DNA of 64,000 bases from positions 1,602,952 to 1,666,951 of the forward strand of contig PTFA01000158.1 of NCBI GenBank assembly GCA_003342895.1, read 5' to 3'. Both the position numbers and the translations under genes were made by a program. Below are positions 25,976 to 39,827 of the stretch, piece by piece. This DNA comes from Casuarius casuarius. Its lineage: Eukaryota; Chordata; Aves; Casuariiformes; Casuariidae. Every line of letters begins with the position of its first letter. Position 1 is the first letter of the stretch. Under the pieces are notes generated by a model. That model made no database searches, was not told the DNA's origin, and saw only the letters and a list, made by a program, of their open reading frames with translations.

Positions 25976-27400
25976 CTATAGAAAGAGAGATAGAAAAAAA
26001 GAAGTAAATTAAAATATGTAGGAGTGATATTCTTTAATGATACAGTTAAAATTACTCCTGATATTTCTCTTTTTTCTCTTGCAGGAGTGTGCCATTATCA
26101 TGGATGCAGGCTAAGATGATGTTGACATAATGGCACAATAAATATTTTTCAGTTACAGTTTATTTCAGTAATATGGCTCATCTATTTGTAGTCTAAGATG
26201 ATGACTGCAAAAAATGGCCAAACTGATTAAGATAAGCCATGTCTCATCACTATGGGATTTTCATTTTAAATTATTTTAAATGTAATAATTCATAAATAAA
26301 TTTCATAATCAAGTGACATTATTTTGGTGCAAAATGCTCCATAGTTGTCTGTATACTACGTGCACTTCAAGGACCAGATGTCAATCCTATTAATTGCATT
26401 ATATACTATGGAAAATATTGGTATTTATTTCATGATTGTGGGCAGAAATTTTACAATTGCTAGCTGGCATGAAAAAAGAGTCTTTCTTTCTTAGGAATGT
26501 TATCTTTAGTCTAACAGATACTTTTCTGGAGTCAGAATTGCAGATGATACGCAATTTAGGATGGCCTATTCTCCTCACTTAATCATTCATTCAATTTTTG
26601 AGACTTCTGGGGAATTAAAGCCTCATCTAACTCCTGAAATCAAACTATGCCAATAAATTAGTGTCAAAGCTGAATTAAAACAGTGCACCCCCTTATAAGG
26701 ATGCTTGTTTTCAGTTTAGGTATTGGTTTTAGTAAGGCCGTTTTTTGTACAAGTATCGTGGAAAGACAAAGCAACAGACATGAGTAAATGTTGGCAGAAA
26801 ACCTGTTGCTGGCATCCTTCCTGCATCCTTCCTCCCTATGTGCACTGTAAAGCGTGGGTACTGCTGGAAGCCAAAGGGAGGAAGGGGTGGAAGACCTTGC
26901 CACTCTGGCATGCAACTTTTTGGCAAAAGGAGACACAAGCCCTGCCAGTCAGGGCAGGACCTGCTGAAAGGAGGTGACGGGGAGGAGGGAGTGCAGCCAA
27001 AGGCTTTTCTTTCCCTTGTACTTTTATGTAGCTCGGCTACCTTTGATTTCAAAATCTAAATGATCTTATAATTGAACACTGTCAGGAGCAGCTTGTTGAC
27101 TCTTGCCTAGGTCTAGATTTTTGGCTTGGGCTGGTCAGCCTGACCCTGGGTGAGAGGTGGCAGGTGACTTCACCCCATGGGGATGGGGCGATGGGCATAT
27201 TCGTGTTTTCAGCAGTAGGGGTAATCCAGACAAGACACTGTCTGATGGGCATCTGAAAGCCAGGCAATCCAAATTAATTAGGGAGGCTGGAACCTCAGTG
27301 ACCTGATAGCCAGGAGTAGACATCGGGGCTATAATTTGGGAATTCATACATGCAAGGTCTATGCTTGCCTTTTCCTCTATTTTCAGTGGATCTTACTGCT

Positions 27401-27426
27401 TCCCGCCCCCCCCTCCCCCCGCCCCC
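27401..27426 (-). repeat. C-rich tract; G-quadruplex-prone on the GRM5 sense strand
   Basis: The plus strand has consecutive C runs (3, 8, 6 and 5 long) separated by single G or T bases. The minus, transcribed-sense strand therefore carries four G runs with one-base loops. It lies about 1.4 kb upstream of the transmembrane exon acceptor. Confidence 0.8.
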
Positions 27427-30400
27427 AAAAGCTATCAATATCACTGACATTCTTAATGGTAAAAATCATTCCATGGAAATAATATTAGTTAATATTGTTA
27501 ATATTAGTCCTAACTCCTCTCTCCTCCTTAAAAAAAAAAAAAAAAAGAAAAAAGTATTCTACACTTCTCTACAGTGAATGTTATCAAAATATAATTACCT
27601 AAAATATGGCAGTATAATCAATAGATTGTGTGGCAAAGATACCAGGCAGACAGTTCTGTAGTCTTGCAGAAGTGCTCGAAGGATTAGAGGCACCTTATCT
27701 TTCACATTAGTGCGGTTAAAGGACATGAATTTACAGTCACTCTAGTGTAACAGAATTTTGCTCTTGGTTACTAAGTGCATGTTAATTTATCATTCAAATT
27801 TTAACTGCTTTGGTGTGAAAAGATTTCTGTTGAGATAATAAAGTTATTGCCATGTCTCAATGCAACAAAGGCATTTACATTTTTATGAAACACTCTCATT
27901 AGCATTAATTGAAGATACCTGTTTGACTCCTGCTGGTTTTAAAGGGTTTACTTATTCAGCGTGAAGGAGATATGGGATTTCATTCTGACTTCATCAAGAC
28001 TAATAAAGCACAGCAATAACACTATTAAAACCAACATATTATACTAGAAAAAGTGGTGGAAAAGCAGGTCAAAACCAGCAAGCATACGCTTTGGTGTGTG
28101 CAGACATCCCCCATGTGGGTTCTGCGCTGAGAAATTTTATGACTAAGTGACCTTCAAATCCATTTCCAATTTTACCAAAATTCAATAAATGTATTTTGGA
28201 AAAAATTTGTTACTAGCTTTTAATACTGCTACAGAGTCCTGAACAGGAAATTTGGAGAAAAAGGGTCTTTATCTGTCACCTGGCCCTTACATGCAGACAG
28301 TGATAGAAAGACTGACTTTTACGCGGTTCCTAACATTGCAACAGAAGTGAATCATAGCCAAGCATTTATCATCAGTATCAGACTATTTCATGCCTTTCTT
28401 GCTTTATTACTCTTTTGCATTCTCTTAATAAAATTCCTGAGAAAAGAGTTGAAAATCTAGCCCATTTTTTTTCTCCATCATTAGGTATACTTTACAAGGA
28501 GAATGCCTCAATTAAGATGTAAGTGCTGGATATTCTTCATAAAGCAATGACTGGTGAGGTTTTTGTGTAACAGCTTTGCAACTGATGGTTTCTGACAATG
28601 GCACTTTTCAGAAAGAGACAACTAGCTCGAGTAAAAGAAATACGGGGAAATAGCACTGTGAGTGTTTTAGTTAGGTAGATGCCTAAGATTAGACCAATGC
28701 AAATGCTAAAAAATGTGTAACACAAGACCTCATTCCTATCCCCAAAATATGTGTACGTTCAATAGTCATTTGGACAAGATCCTGCCCCACAGCCCACCTC
28801 TTACACTTCATCAATATCTCCAAGCACCTGGAAAGCCTTCTTTCCTGGCTGGCTCAGAAACTATCAGTGGAACAGAGCCAGCAGCCGTGTCTTTCGGTCC
28901 CTGCAGTGTGCTGAGGCAATCTTTGGCTTGTGGAAAGGCTGTTAGGATCCAGTCCAATTTGGAGCAGGTGTAGAGTTCTACTCCGTGCTCAAGAGTGCAC
29001 TGGTTCTGGGACTGGAGCCCCAGTAAAATTGACATAAAACTGCCTCTATGTTCCTGAGGCCAGAAACACAGCAAATGGGAACAGGGTACTAAAAGATAAC
29101 GTGAATAGCAAGACAAGCAGATATAAAAATTAGTCATTTTTAACATGCTAGGGAAAGGGAGTCTGAAGGGAGTATCTAGATTGCATTAGCTGAATACACT
29201 GTGCATTGATTCTATTTAAAAAAAAAAAGCAACAAATTACAGATGAGGTTGTATAAGGATTTTCAGGGTGGGGGGAAGATTCTTATGTTTTGAAAAAATA
29301 TTTGGATACTCCATGGCTTGAGTAAATTGTGCTATAGATGAGGAGAGGGGAGCACTTGAAGGCTTGACCACTGCCATAACTCCATTAGTATCCTGTACTT
29401 ACCCACTCCGTGCTCTCTCTGTAAACTTTTTGCCCATCTTTCATATTGCTTTAAAATTAGGTCAATCTGGTGGAACAGTCATCTGGTGGAATAGAACTCT
29501 ATTATTAGTCCCTGTTTTCTGGGGATTTGATCATGTGAAGGGAATTCAATGACATCTACTAAATGGGCACCACGAGCTAAAGCTCATGAATCTGCACACG
29601 GAGACTAAAACTGGTTGAAAATTATGGTGGTTTTCAAAAGGCCTAATATTTTCCAGTGAGGTATAGGATCCTGGACGGTGTATTAAACGTCCCAGCAAAA
29701 GACCTGGTTTTCTTGATAACTTTTCACAGACCCTCTCAAAGAGCAGGAGTCCAAACACCAAGGCTAAAACCACTCTAATCTAGCAACATATCAGCTTTGA
29801 ATGAGACTCTCCACACAGGGTTTAGCACACATTATTCAAAGTATATTGATGTCACACTGTTTGATATTTCATATTAATGATTCTGAATGCTTTCCTATGC
29901 ATAATTCCAAGGAATGGGAGAAGGGAAATCTTGATTAGTTATTTCAGTTTTCACATATGGAGAGATAAGATGCAGGAAGGTAGGAGTCAGAACCAAAATC
30001 CAACTGAAGCTGGCAAGGAAGTTTCTTAATGATGAGAAAACTTTGGATAAAATCCAAAATTCTTGTCCAAACAGACAAAGCAAGAAGGAAAATTAATCTC
30101 TCCTCTCCTAAATGCTAGCTGAGAACATCAGCTCCCAGACCTCTCATGACATATACACCAACTGAAGTGAGTATTAAATTCTGATGGTTTTACTGACAGT
30201 AATTTAAACTATTATTATCACCAGTTCTCTGCCCAGTTTGGTCAGGAGCTTTCACAGCTCCCACACTACCAGGGCATGTAGAAATGACCATGCACTGCCT
30301 TCTTGGCTGCTGCAGCTCCCAGACTGGCACATTTAACAAAATTGCTGGTAAAGGTAGATTTGCACAGTCAGTGGAGGCAGGTGAGGAGTGGGCACTTTTT

Positions 30401-30884
30401 TTTGTCACCTCCACAGGCCAGGAATTGGAATCGGTAATGTCTTAAACTGTGACAGCTGGGGCATCTGTAGCTCAAGAGCTTAAGTGCCAAGTAATACAAA
30501 TATATTGATTTAGTTGTGCTTGTAGTAAAGGGCAAGGACATGAATCTTAGGATAATACATATAAGTTACTCTGTGACCACATGGGAATTTTTTTCTTAAT
30601 TACACAAAGGAAGAAGCTGAGCAGAGGGACTGGAACAACTGATGAATTGTAGCAAACGGGCCCATCCTTATGTTAGCTTTGATGCTTTGATATAAGTTTC
30701 ACCAAAAAATTCTGGCTACTTGAGTTGTAAATGTTTTCTTCAGAATATGTTGTGTTTGGCAAACTTATCCTAAGCTAAGGCACAATCACAAGTGAATCCC
30801 GCTGGCTTTCTTGACAAGTCTCCAATCAGCCCAGGAGCCTCCAAGGGCTCCTCAATGAACTCTGTGTTCCTGAACCAGTTCACT

Positions 30885-30945
30885 TGAGCTTAAAGTGCTG
30901 AGTGGATAGAGCTGGAGACCTGGGGTATAAACGGACTGGAAGCTG
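30885..30945 (+). repeat. Possible SINE head relic
   Basis: AGTGCTGAGTGGATAGAGCT followed by GGAGACCTGGGGT resembles the A-box to B-box portion of tRNA-derived SINEs (GTGGATAGAGC...GGAGACCTGGGTTC). The copy is short and decayed. Confidence 0.3.
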
Positions 30946-33900
30946 AAGGCAACATCTTACCTGGAACAAACAACTAAAGGAAGAAAAGCCCAGAAACCAA
31001 GCAACAAGGAAGGGAAGATAATGACAGCCAGAGATCCTAGTTATAATATTACCACCTAAGCCCTTAACTCACCTTCATCTGTTTTTCCCCAAGGGGCTGA
31101 TGTGAGAGTGGCTTATAGAAATGATTAAGTTTAATTTGGAATTTTTTTTAAAAAAAAAGGAAAGAGAAAAGGCAGGGCACAGAAAATCAGTGTGAAAATC
31201 TGACATTATCTCTGCTGACGTGTATTTATAACGCTAAAAGCAATCGCATAAAAATTGTGTCCTTCTACCCTCTGCCTGAATTACAGCTATACAAATTATG
31301 GTTAAAAGCAAGATTTTAATAATGTTTCAGTGGCAAAATCAATGTCAGCACAGGCTGGATTCTGTTCTGCCTCATGGTCACAACTGTCAGACAATTACCA
31401 AAATTATTGATGGCTGTAACTTTATTACGAGTGATGATACAAGAAAGCAGTTTGCTGGTAACAAAGAGTTGCTGTTTGAAAATATTTCAAGTGTAGACAT
31501 GAATGATTTTGCCACTCAGGTGGGTAGGATCCAGCATGCCCACTGCCTCAGACGCTGGTGGCTTCTGCCGCAGCCCAGACCCACACATTGCAGGAGCGGA
31601 TGATCAGCCCCTCCAGGGACCCACTGAGTCCAGGCATCACCAGTGCCCTTGGCCTGGCTGGTGTTTCGCATGAGCCGTGACAGCCAGCTGTCCCAAACTG
31701 TGCCCAAAGCCAAGACACAAGCGACTCCTGGGCACTGTCTACTTGCTGCTGATCTTAGTGACAGGATGAGCAACAGCCCTCCAGGTGAGGGAAATATTCA
31801 TATTTGCTTCTGAGTTAGGAATCCAGATTGGCACAAGCCTGGGCTCTGAAAAGAGTGTGCTTTGTGTGGGATACAGCATCAGTGTCATCAAAACCTTTCT
31901 TAAAAAAAGAAAAAAGAAGTTGTTGTTTATACTTAGCCTTTCCGTTCAAGGATTATTTGGATTCTCCAGCTCTTATCTGGCACTTTCAGACAGCAAGACA
32001 AGACGATGATGCCAGTATCCTAAGTTTATTGTGCCTTATCAGGTGATAGCATTTTTGTAACTATAATAAAAATATGTGTTTCTGATGTTCAGCCCTACCC
32101 ATGAATGGCAGAGAACTTCTCAAGACCTTTAAAATATTTCATCTGTTTTCATCTGAATCCAATTAATAACATAAGATAGCCAGCATATTTAAAGTATACA
32201 GGGAACGAGAAAAATGTTAGTACAGCCTGAAGACAATTCAGGTGTCACTGAAATTAATATCATTTACATTCCTTCCTGTCTCTGAAGTCACTAGATAAAA
32301 CTTTGTTTCTGTCATTGCTGTGTGCTGTCACAAAATCATATAAAAAGCGAATAATCGTCTCTTTCCCACCTCAAAAACTTCCTTAAACAAACACTGGGCC
32401 AAGACGTTCTTGCAGCCACTGCCAAAGCTCTGGAAGGCTGCACAAGACTTACTTGGGCTTCCCAAGCCACTCTTTTTGAATGCAGAAGGCTGTGACCTCA
32501 AATTGATTTGGGTATCCTGGAGAACCAAAAGGTAGTTCTTGTCTGCCCACCAAAAAATTCATTGCATTGGGGTTTGGACGAGGCATGGTAAGAAAATCTC
32601 TTTGTGTCTAAACATATCTATTTCTTTCATCTCTTTCTCTTCCTTCCACTGTGACTGTCGTGCAATGAAGTGCTTTGAGGAACAGTGAAGGGGTTGGCAC
32701 GTACTTCTAGACCTAAAATTCTGAGCTTCTCCTGCCGCATGTCTAACGTAATATGGCTCAGCCATGTTGGCCATACTGACTCCTGCATAAAGGGGTGCTC
32801 TAATGTAGGGGTGTCGATAAGACAACACACAGGAGAAGGAGATAAGATTAAAAGGTGCATCTTAATACTGTATCAGAAGGAAGAAATGGGCCTGGGGTGC
32901 AAGCCAGGATGTTATGGATAGATTTGGGAAAAGGAAAAAGAGAATGACTAGATTTTTGTCTGAGGAGGAGCTTGGTACCTGGGGAATGTGGTATGCACAA
33001 CTGACGAGACTGAAATTCTTGAGAAAGTACAATATTGGCAGCTGACAACACAATATTGTCTTTCTAGCTTCAATTCCACTTCTAGATGGAGATGGTATAC
33101 CTTCCAGTAACTGAATTAATCAACTGAAATTCTTCCTTCTCTTTGTCTTCCCCATTCCCTTTGGACTTTCTATACTTTTCCTTCAGATCTCAAAGCTCTT
33201 TTTCTGTTTCGAGAATAACTTTGTTTTCCTACACATACTGCACCCCTTCCCTCTCCTCCCTCCTCAATTCTGATATTCCACAGATGGCTGGGGAGGAAAA
33301 AAAAAAAAAAAAAAGACACATGAAACCCTTTCTGCCAGCAAAATCCCTCCATTCCACATTTTACATAATGAAGTCTGTGGCACAAAATGTGTGCTGGTCA
33401 TTGAGCAACAGAAAGATGGAGCAAAATTTTGTTGTGTTAGCCAAGAAAGGATTTTAAAAATGGTTACATCAAAGTTCAGATCTCTGGCAAGCAGTTAGGC
33501 GCTGCTCTACAGTGAAAACCTTTTCAGGTGCACGGCTGATTTACAGGGAGGCACAGACTCAGGTCTCTCATCCGAAGCTGATACTGCAAGGAAGACATAT
33601 TCCAATGAGCTTTTTATATATGTAGCCTTGTGGAGCTGACATTAACCAAGACATGGCTTTATCTAGCAGGATGCTGCAGAATCAAATGCGGGGACATTTC
33701 AAGGAGATTGGTGGATGCTTTGTAAAACTGAAGGGAAATTTTCTTGCCAGAATACAAAATCTCTCTCCTTACTTTTAATTCACATTTGTTACTAAAGCTT
33801 ATGCTGTAAACAAGGCTAGACTGAGAGGCATTTTCTTTACAAGCTGCAAAACTTGAGACTATAAATATGATCATAAAAAAATACAGCTCAATATATTGTA

Positions 33901-34485
33901 TGGATAAGCTGGGAATAGACTTTTCAAAATCTGGTTTTGATACAAAGCTAAATAAGATCAGATGTAGCCATTATGTGACTAGAGAGCTAGGTGGGGACTA
34001 CATGGCCATGAAGCTACAAGGACTGGTATCCCGTTACCAGGAGTGCACACATCGGCAACGCTGATAGAGGTCTCAGGAGGGGTCAGCTTCCAAATACTGC
34101 CTGGTAAATTTGTGCCTGGCTAAGGAACAAGGGTGAGGTCTTCTAAGGAACATTGTTTGGCACTCATGTTCGGGGGTTGTTTTTGTGTGCACACAAGCTT
34201 TGGCCCCTACGAAGGCATAAAATGCATGTCTAAATGCAGAGGAGAGTTTGCAAAATGCAGCAGCACGTGTGTTACATGAAGCAGTTGGCTTGATTAAAAA
34301 GACACTTTCCATTAAGATGATCAGAGCTGGGTAGCCTAGGGATCTACTCCGTGGCAAGCAGAACATAAACCCTGTATTTTAGCAGACTCTCTGGTGAACA
34401 AAGGACTATTGCAAACCTTACTGTGTTTGGACCACTCATGCTTTTGTCGGGATTTATTACAATGACTATTTCAAAGCCTTTCAGA

Positions 34486-34489
<4 letters not shown>

Positions 34490-34526
<37 letters not shown>
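34490..34526 (+). repeat. (AC)n microsatellite
   Basis: An uninterrupted run of about 18 units lies about 400 bases downstream, in transcription order, of the cysteine-rich-domain exon donor. It reads as (GT)n in the GRM5 transcript. Confidence 0.95.
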
Positions 34527-34532
<6 letters not shown>

Positions 34533-34927
34533 ACTATTCTGCATCTGTTCAGGAGAAAAATAAATGTATCTAAAATCTGACCTCCCTTAATTATTTGCCT
34601 GACAGGACTTAATTCTTCTGTTAGGTGAAGGACAACATCTACACAGCCTGTTTGGCATCAGGTCAGGGTTAAATCCAAAACAAGGACTAGTTTTTTTTCT
34701 AGGTCTAGTAATTCAGGTCTGTAGAGAGCAGCTGAATTATGCCAAAGATTCCTGGATTATGTTGAGGCAAGATGACAAACACCAGTCTTAGGTCAAATTT
34801 CAGCTTTATCTCTAGGTTCAGTTTTACTGAAACAGTCCTCATAGTCATTTGTATCCGGCACTTGAATTTTCAACTTAGCAGATGAATATTTTCGCTGACA
34901 ACACAAGCACAGTCACAACTCATTTAC

Positions 34928-35054
34928 CTGTAAGGTCATCATTGGGCCAGGAGCCGAGCTGGCAGGCCTTGCATGTGTATTCATCAGATACATATTCATT
35001 CTCTTTACAAGGCGTGCAGGTCCAACAACAACTGACTTCTCCTTTACGGATCAC
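34928..35054 (-). CDS. GRM5: GRM5 exon: cysteine-rich domain
   Basis: This 127-nt exon has acceptor TTTGTCTCAG|GTGATC and donor ACAG|GTAAATG. It encodes 42 codons, beginning VIRKGEVSCCWTCTPCKENE and ending QLGSWPNDDLT, plus the first base of the Gly codon finished by the transmembrane exon. The dense cysteine pattern (CC, CTPC, C, CKAC) is that of the NCD3G cysteine-rich domain of class C GPCRs, a rigid rod that couples the ligand-binding dimer to the helices. The next residues are expected at the extracellular edge of TM1. Sequence is nearly identical to mammals; Ser replaces Phe in YVSDEY and Asn replaces Thr in WPNDD, compared with the mammalian form as I remember it. Confidence 0.97.
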
Positions 35055-35235
35055 CTGAGACAAAAATCAACATTTGATTTAGCGATATAAATGAACATTC
35101 ATGTTGCAGCAGTTGCTAATATAACTTCAGGTATCTCTTTTTTAATACAGGCATTTTCTTTTATGGAAAAGAAACCTCTTTTTCATGATATATTTGCTGA
35201 TACAAAATGTGACCCAGGTTCTCAGTTCTTACATC

Positions 35236-35252
35236 ATATATATATATATATA
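35236..35252 (+). repeat. (TA)n microsatellite
   Basis: A short TA run lies about 190 bases upstream (intron side) of the acceptor of the cysteine-rich-domain exon. Confidence 0.85.
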
Positions 35253-36904
35253 CTAGAAGAAAGAAACCATCAACCCAGCAGAAGTATAGCTGGAACTGCA
35301 GAAATACAGTAAAACATTTTTTTTCCTCTCTTAGAAGACAATTTGCAAAGCTCAAAATCTTAGAGATGACAAAATGTATACAGAAGCCAGTAGGTGATAT
35401 TCAAGGTATATAATTCACTCCACCGTGGTTCATACCTTGCGCATGGAACCATGTCAACAGTGTCATTTCCGTAAGGGTTCATTACCCAAAGATTTTTCAT
35501 GCTTATTTTTCATCTAGTTGTGAGTGATTTGTTAAAACCGATGTTTTTCCAGACATCAGACTGAACGTCCCTTTTTCAAAAGCATTTAAATTTGTGCATT
35601 GCTAATTAATGTTTAACAGTGAGGATGCTATCTATGTTCATTTTAACATCTGCCTTGATTTCCCATTTTATAATTTACTGCAAATATTGCACACTCATGA
35701 TTCAGATGCGGATTTTTCAAAACCTTTATTTATCATGTCTGGACACTGAAAACATCTGTGCTCCTTGTCAATACATCAAGAATGATGAGAAGACCTATTC
35801 TTTCCTTTGAAATAAAGTATTCCCAATCTTTCTGCTCATTACATTCCAAAAATTTATAAACAAATACTCCCATTTATAGCATGCAGACCTGCTTGACTTA
35901 CGCATTTTTCGCAGTGATAAATTTAGAGAGTGGTTTCAAAACCAAATGTCATTACTGCAATTTTAATAAATGGAATCCAAAGAGTGTAATCAAAAAGAAC
36001 TCTATTGCTCTTTCTGTATCTACAGTGAGAAAAAAAGTGTAAATTATATCTTTTTCATCAGCAATATGAGGACTTGAAAACTTCAATTTTTGGTTTTGTT
36101 TTTAAGAGTGCAGAGTGTGAAAGGAAAAAAAAAAATCACCTGAATAGCTAAATTGGCAGAAAGGCAAGTGAGAGCATAAGTGATTTTCACAGCAAGGGTT
36201 GAGACTAGAGCTACTTGAAAAGCAGAATATTTGTCCCCAGAAAAGCTGACACCGGAGACATATATTTTGTTAAACTTGACGTATTATAAAAATGCATCAT
36301 TTTACAATGTATAAAATACTCAAGAAAATGAAAGGGCAAAATAGAAACAATGTGTTATTATCAAAACACTTTAAGTTTTTAAACAAAGCAATACATTTTC
36401 AGTTTTCAGTTAAACTTTTCACCAAATCAATATCTTCTATAAAATACTTTGATTTTGACAAATCTGTCAGAGAATTGTTACAGTGATCGTTTCTTATCCT
36501 GTACCAACTGTGATTTTGTATCCTCCTCCAGGAATCAAAAGAATTGTTCTCCACTATTAAGAATCAGGCCAGATCTTTTTATTAAATTTTTATTCATATA
36601 CCGCTTTCTCCCTTTATTTCCTTTTTATTTTTTGAACAATTGTTTGTTGTAGAAGTTTTAAGAATAAAACACTTAATCTTTTCATCCGCCTTTAAAATAA
36701 CCCCTAATTCTTTTTAAAACAAAAATTATTTCCCCTTGTCTCCTGTGTTATCCTTTAAGCATCTATCTATTTAAATAATTTTATGTCTTTACACTATTTC
36801 AAATTTATAGAGTCTGACCGTGTTTGGATTTTATCAAGTCCTTCAAAAGGGTATACCAAATGCTGCTGAGTGATAGCATACCATTGCTTTTTTGTACGTT
36901 TCAA

Positions 36905-36929
36905 ATTCCTTCACTGTAAGTGAAGGAAT
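36905..36929 (+). repeat. Perfect 11-bp hairpin with a 3-nt loop
   Basis: ATTCCTTCACT, then GTA, then AGTGAAGGAAT. Confidence 0.9.
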
Positions 36930-38523
36930 CGGTCCCACAGAATTCTGCAGCAAAACCACTGCAGACTTCAGCAGGGTCAAGTTTTCCCCCCATTTGTCAA
37001 GACCACGGAGGAAAAGAACTGTGGAGCAGTGTTTATAGTCAATAACTTAATGCAGAGACTGAAGAACATTTCAGGGATTCATCCACTGAACACGGGACTT
37101 GAAGCAGGTGTCTAAGTGTCTGATGCCTTAACTTCATAGTGAAGAATCCTCTTGGAAAAATCCTTAAGCATATGGGCAGAAGGTGTTAGTGAGAGACTGC
37201 ATTAATGAAGGTCCCAAGATAATTCCCATCACTTGAGTTATGGCAACTGATTATAAAGAATATCAGCGCCACCCAGTTTTGAAGTAATATCTGTTTGTCC
37301 ATCACCATACTCTCAAATAAATGAATTTGTGGCAGGAGCAGGTTGACAGCATACCAATGATCAATTCATCCCGCCTACCTCTACGTGTCTGCAGGAGGGA
37401 TGTCCTATCTGAACTAACTATCCTAGCTGGATGCCTTTTATAATCAATGAAGAGGAAGTAGTGTCTCTAGGCCAAGATTCATTTTACTTGTTTCCAAAGC
37501 CTATTTTAGGATGAGATGAATCATGATCTAGAATCATCTATTTATTTCCATTGACTATAAAGAAAGCTTGGAAATCTAACATAGCTGTAGATGCCTACGC
37601 TGTAGACGTCTGCATTTGATCTGATGAAACTCACTTGCTGACTCTGCCAAAGACCAATTAATGAATGAACCATGGTAACAATGTCCTAAAGCTCTGGAAG
37701 ACTCAGACTGAAGAGATGAACTCACTCTCTGTATTGTAGAACATGGTCAATCCTCTGGTCCACCACTGTTGTAGCCTCTTCCCAGTTTTGCAGGCGTGTC
37801 ATGTTAACATGGGAGAAAAGTAACCTAGCTTCCAGTGAGATGTATCATCATTTTTTTTTTGTTTGTTTGAAGCCACTGGGTCCATGCCCATCCCCTCAGC
37901 CAGTGGGCCTTTAAATAAATGACTGACAGGTAATCTATCTTAGCTGTTTTGCAGTAAAGTGTCATGTGATATTCAAGGAAAACAGAGCACAATTAACATG
38001 TAAGATATACATCTACCCTCCTTCTTTACTGCAATATACAAACAGAGGAAGGAAAAAATGAAAGCCTAGGAAAAAAGGAAGCAATAAAACATATATGATT
38101 AAAAAATGTTACTTACTTTTCTTGAAGTTCTAAATAACAGCAGTTATCCATGAGTTCTATGTTCTCTGAAGACACCACCAGCTTAAGGACCAAGTTAAAA
38201 TTTTCCAGTTATGTCTAACACTGAATTAGTAGCAATTATTATTTATGATTTACCTACAATTTTACTGACAAGTCCCAGTGAGGGATTTGGACTCCACTGA
38301 ATCAGGTTCTGTAAAAATAGCAATCCCTGAGCAACCCCCCCGCAGACAATCCTTGGTCTAAAGCATTTGGAATGTAAGTATTAAATAGAAGCAGCATTTC
38401 ACAGATGTAGGAGCACAAGAAAATAGCAAGATGACCATGATACAAGTAAGAAATATATACATGAGGCTGTTTAATGTAGATGTGTGAAACTCTTTGTGTA
38501 AGAAACAAGAAAAACCTGATTTA

Positions 38524-38784
<261 letters not shown>

Positions 38785-39510
38785 TCACTAAATATTTCAA
38801 ATTAAAGGAACATTATACAGTCAAAATTAAGCTGATTAAAAATAAACAAGGAGAAATTCCATGTGTTATACTTGTCCTTGAGTCTCTCCTGATGATTTCT
38901 GTGATTTCACCATCTTCCTTTTTCTTTGTATTTTAACTTGAAAGTTCTCTGCAAACTTTGGGGTTAATTAAATAAGCATTTGAACACTATTGTGTTCTTA
39001 TTTAGTGAAAACAATGAAACGGACCAGACAAGATTTTGAGTAACTTTAGGCATTTAAGCTGGGAACCTTGGTTGTTCGAGGCTCCCTCTATAGCTAATGC
39101 AGAGAAATGCATACACACAGAGGTGATTCCCATTGCCAAATGCTCCTTGCTGTCTGCAAGCAGTTATTACTCTCTTTAGAGAGGAAATGTGAAAGCATCT
39201 AAACTCCTAAAATGAGGCAAACAGATCTAAGCCTGAGGGATCAAAAAAGACTTCATGTGCTGTAAGACTGCATGATACAATTTGGTTTGGTACCCAGCTA
39301 GGAGTCAGGCACAAACTCACTGGTTGGTGTATGGGAAGCATCAGAATGGGATGCAGGACAGCAGGAAGTCCCCTAGCTTCAGCCACAGGATCTCTTAAAT
39401 CCCACCTGTCTGCAGCTTGCTAGAGGCCTCAGGGAGATGTTGTCATGAAGAAGCGCGACCTAGACCTTATAGCTGGGCTCTAGGTTTTGTTTGAAGAATG
39501 AAGCTGAAAC

Positions 39511-39545
39511 ACTCTTTTTTTTTTCTCCCCCCCCCCCTTTTTTTT
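39511..39545 (+). repeat. Pyrimidine tract T10-C11-T8
   Basis: A run of Ts, then eleven Cs, then Ts, all pyrimidine on the plus strand. Confidence 0.85.
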
Positions 39546-39782
39546 AACAACAGGAAGTGCTATTTTCACTCCTTTCCCCTCTTTCCTTTTTATGTGATTC
39601 CTCAGTGGTCAGAATACATTTAATTCCTCATAGAGTACAGTATGGAAGGGACAGGGAGAGGGTACTCATGCCTCAGTCCTGGGCTGCTACCAGGTCAGAT
39701 CACTTTGGCCTCAGGTGTTAAAACACAGCCACAGCTGATCAGAGTTTTCAGACTCACATTTCAGGTGTAGGTGGACCATCTG

Positions 39783-39827
39783 CCCTCTTCCCCTTTCCCC
39801 CTTCCCCCTTCCTCCTCCCTCCTCTTT
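39783..39827 (+). repeat. CCCTT/CCT pyrimidine tract
   Basis: About 45 bases of almost pure C and T with CTTCCCC- and CCTCCT-like units. Confidence 0.8.

Larger units (their letters stand above)
25976..34927 (-). other. GRM5: GRM5 intron, 9.0 kb
   Basis: This intron runs from donor GTAAATG to a strong acceptor with a long pyrimidine tract ending TTTCTATAG. It contains an AC microsatellite (34490-34526), a C-rich tract with quadruplex potential on the transcribed sense strand (27401-27426), and A-tracts near 27529-27546 and 33297-33314. A GC-rich block (about 31505-31790) is unlike its neighbours, and there is a possible SINE relic near 30885-30945. No gene was recognised. Confidence 0.88.

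Noticed and set aside
31298..31773. Plus- and minus-strand frames over the GC-rich block
   Set aside because: No domain, and no paired acceptor and donor supporting one frame. Kept only as a composition anomaly.
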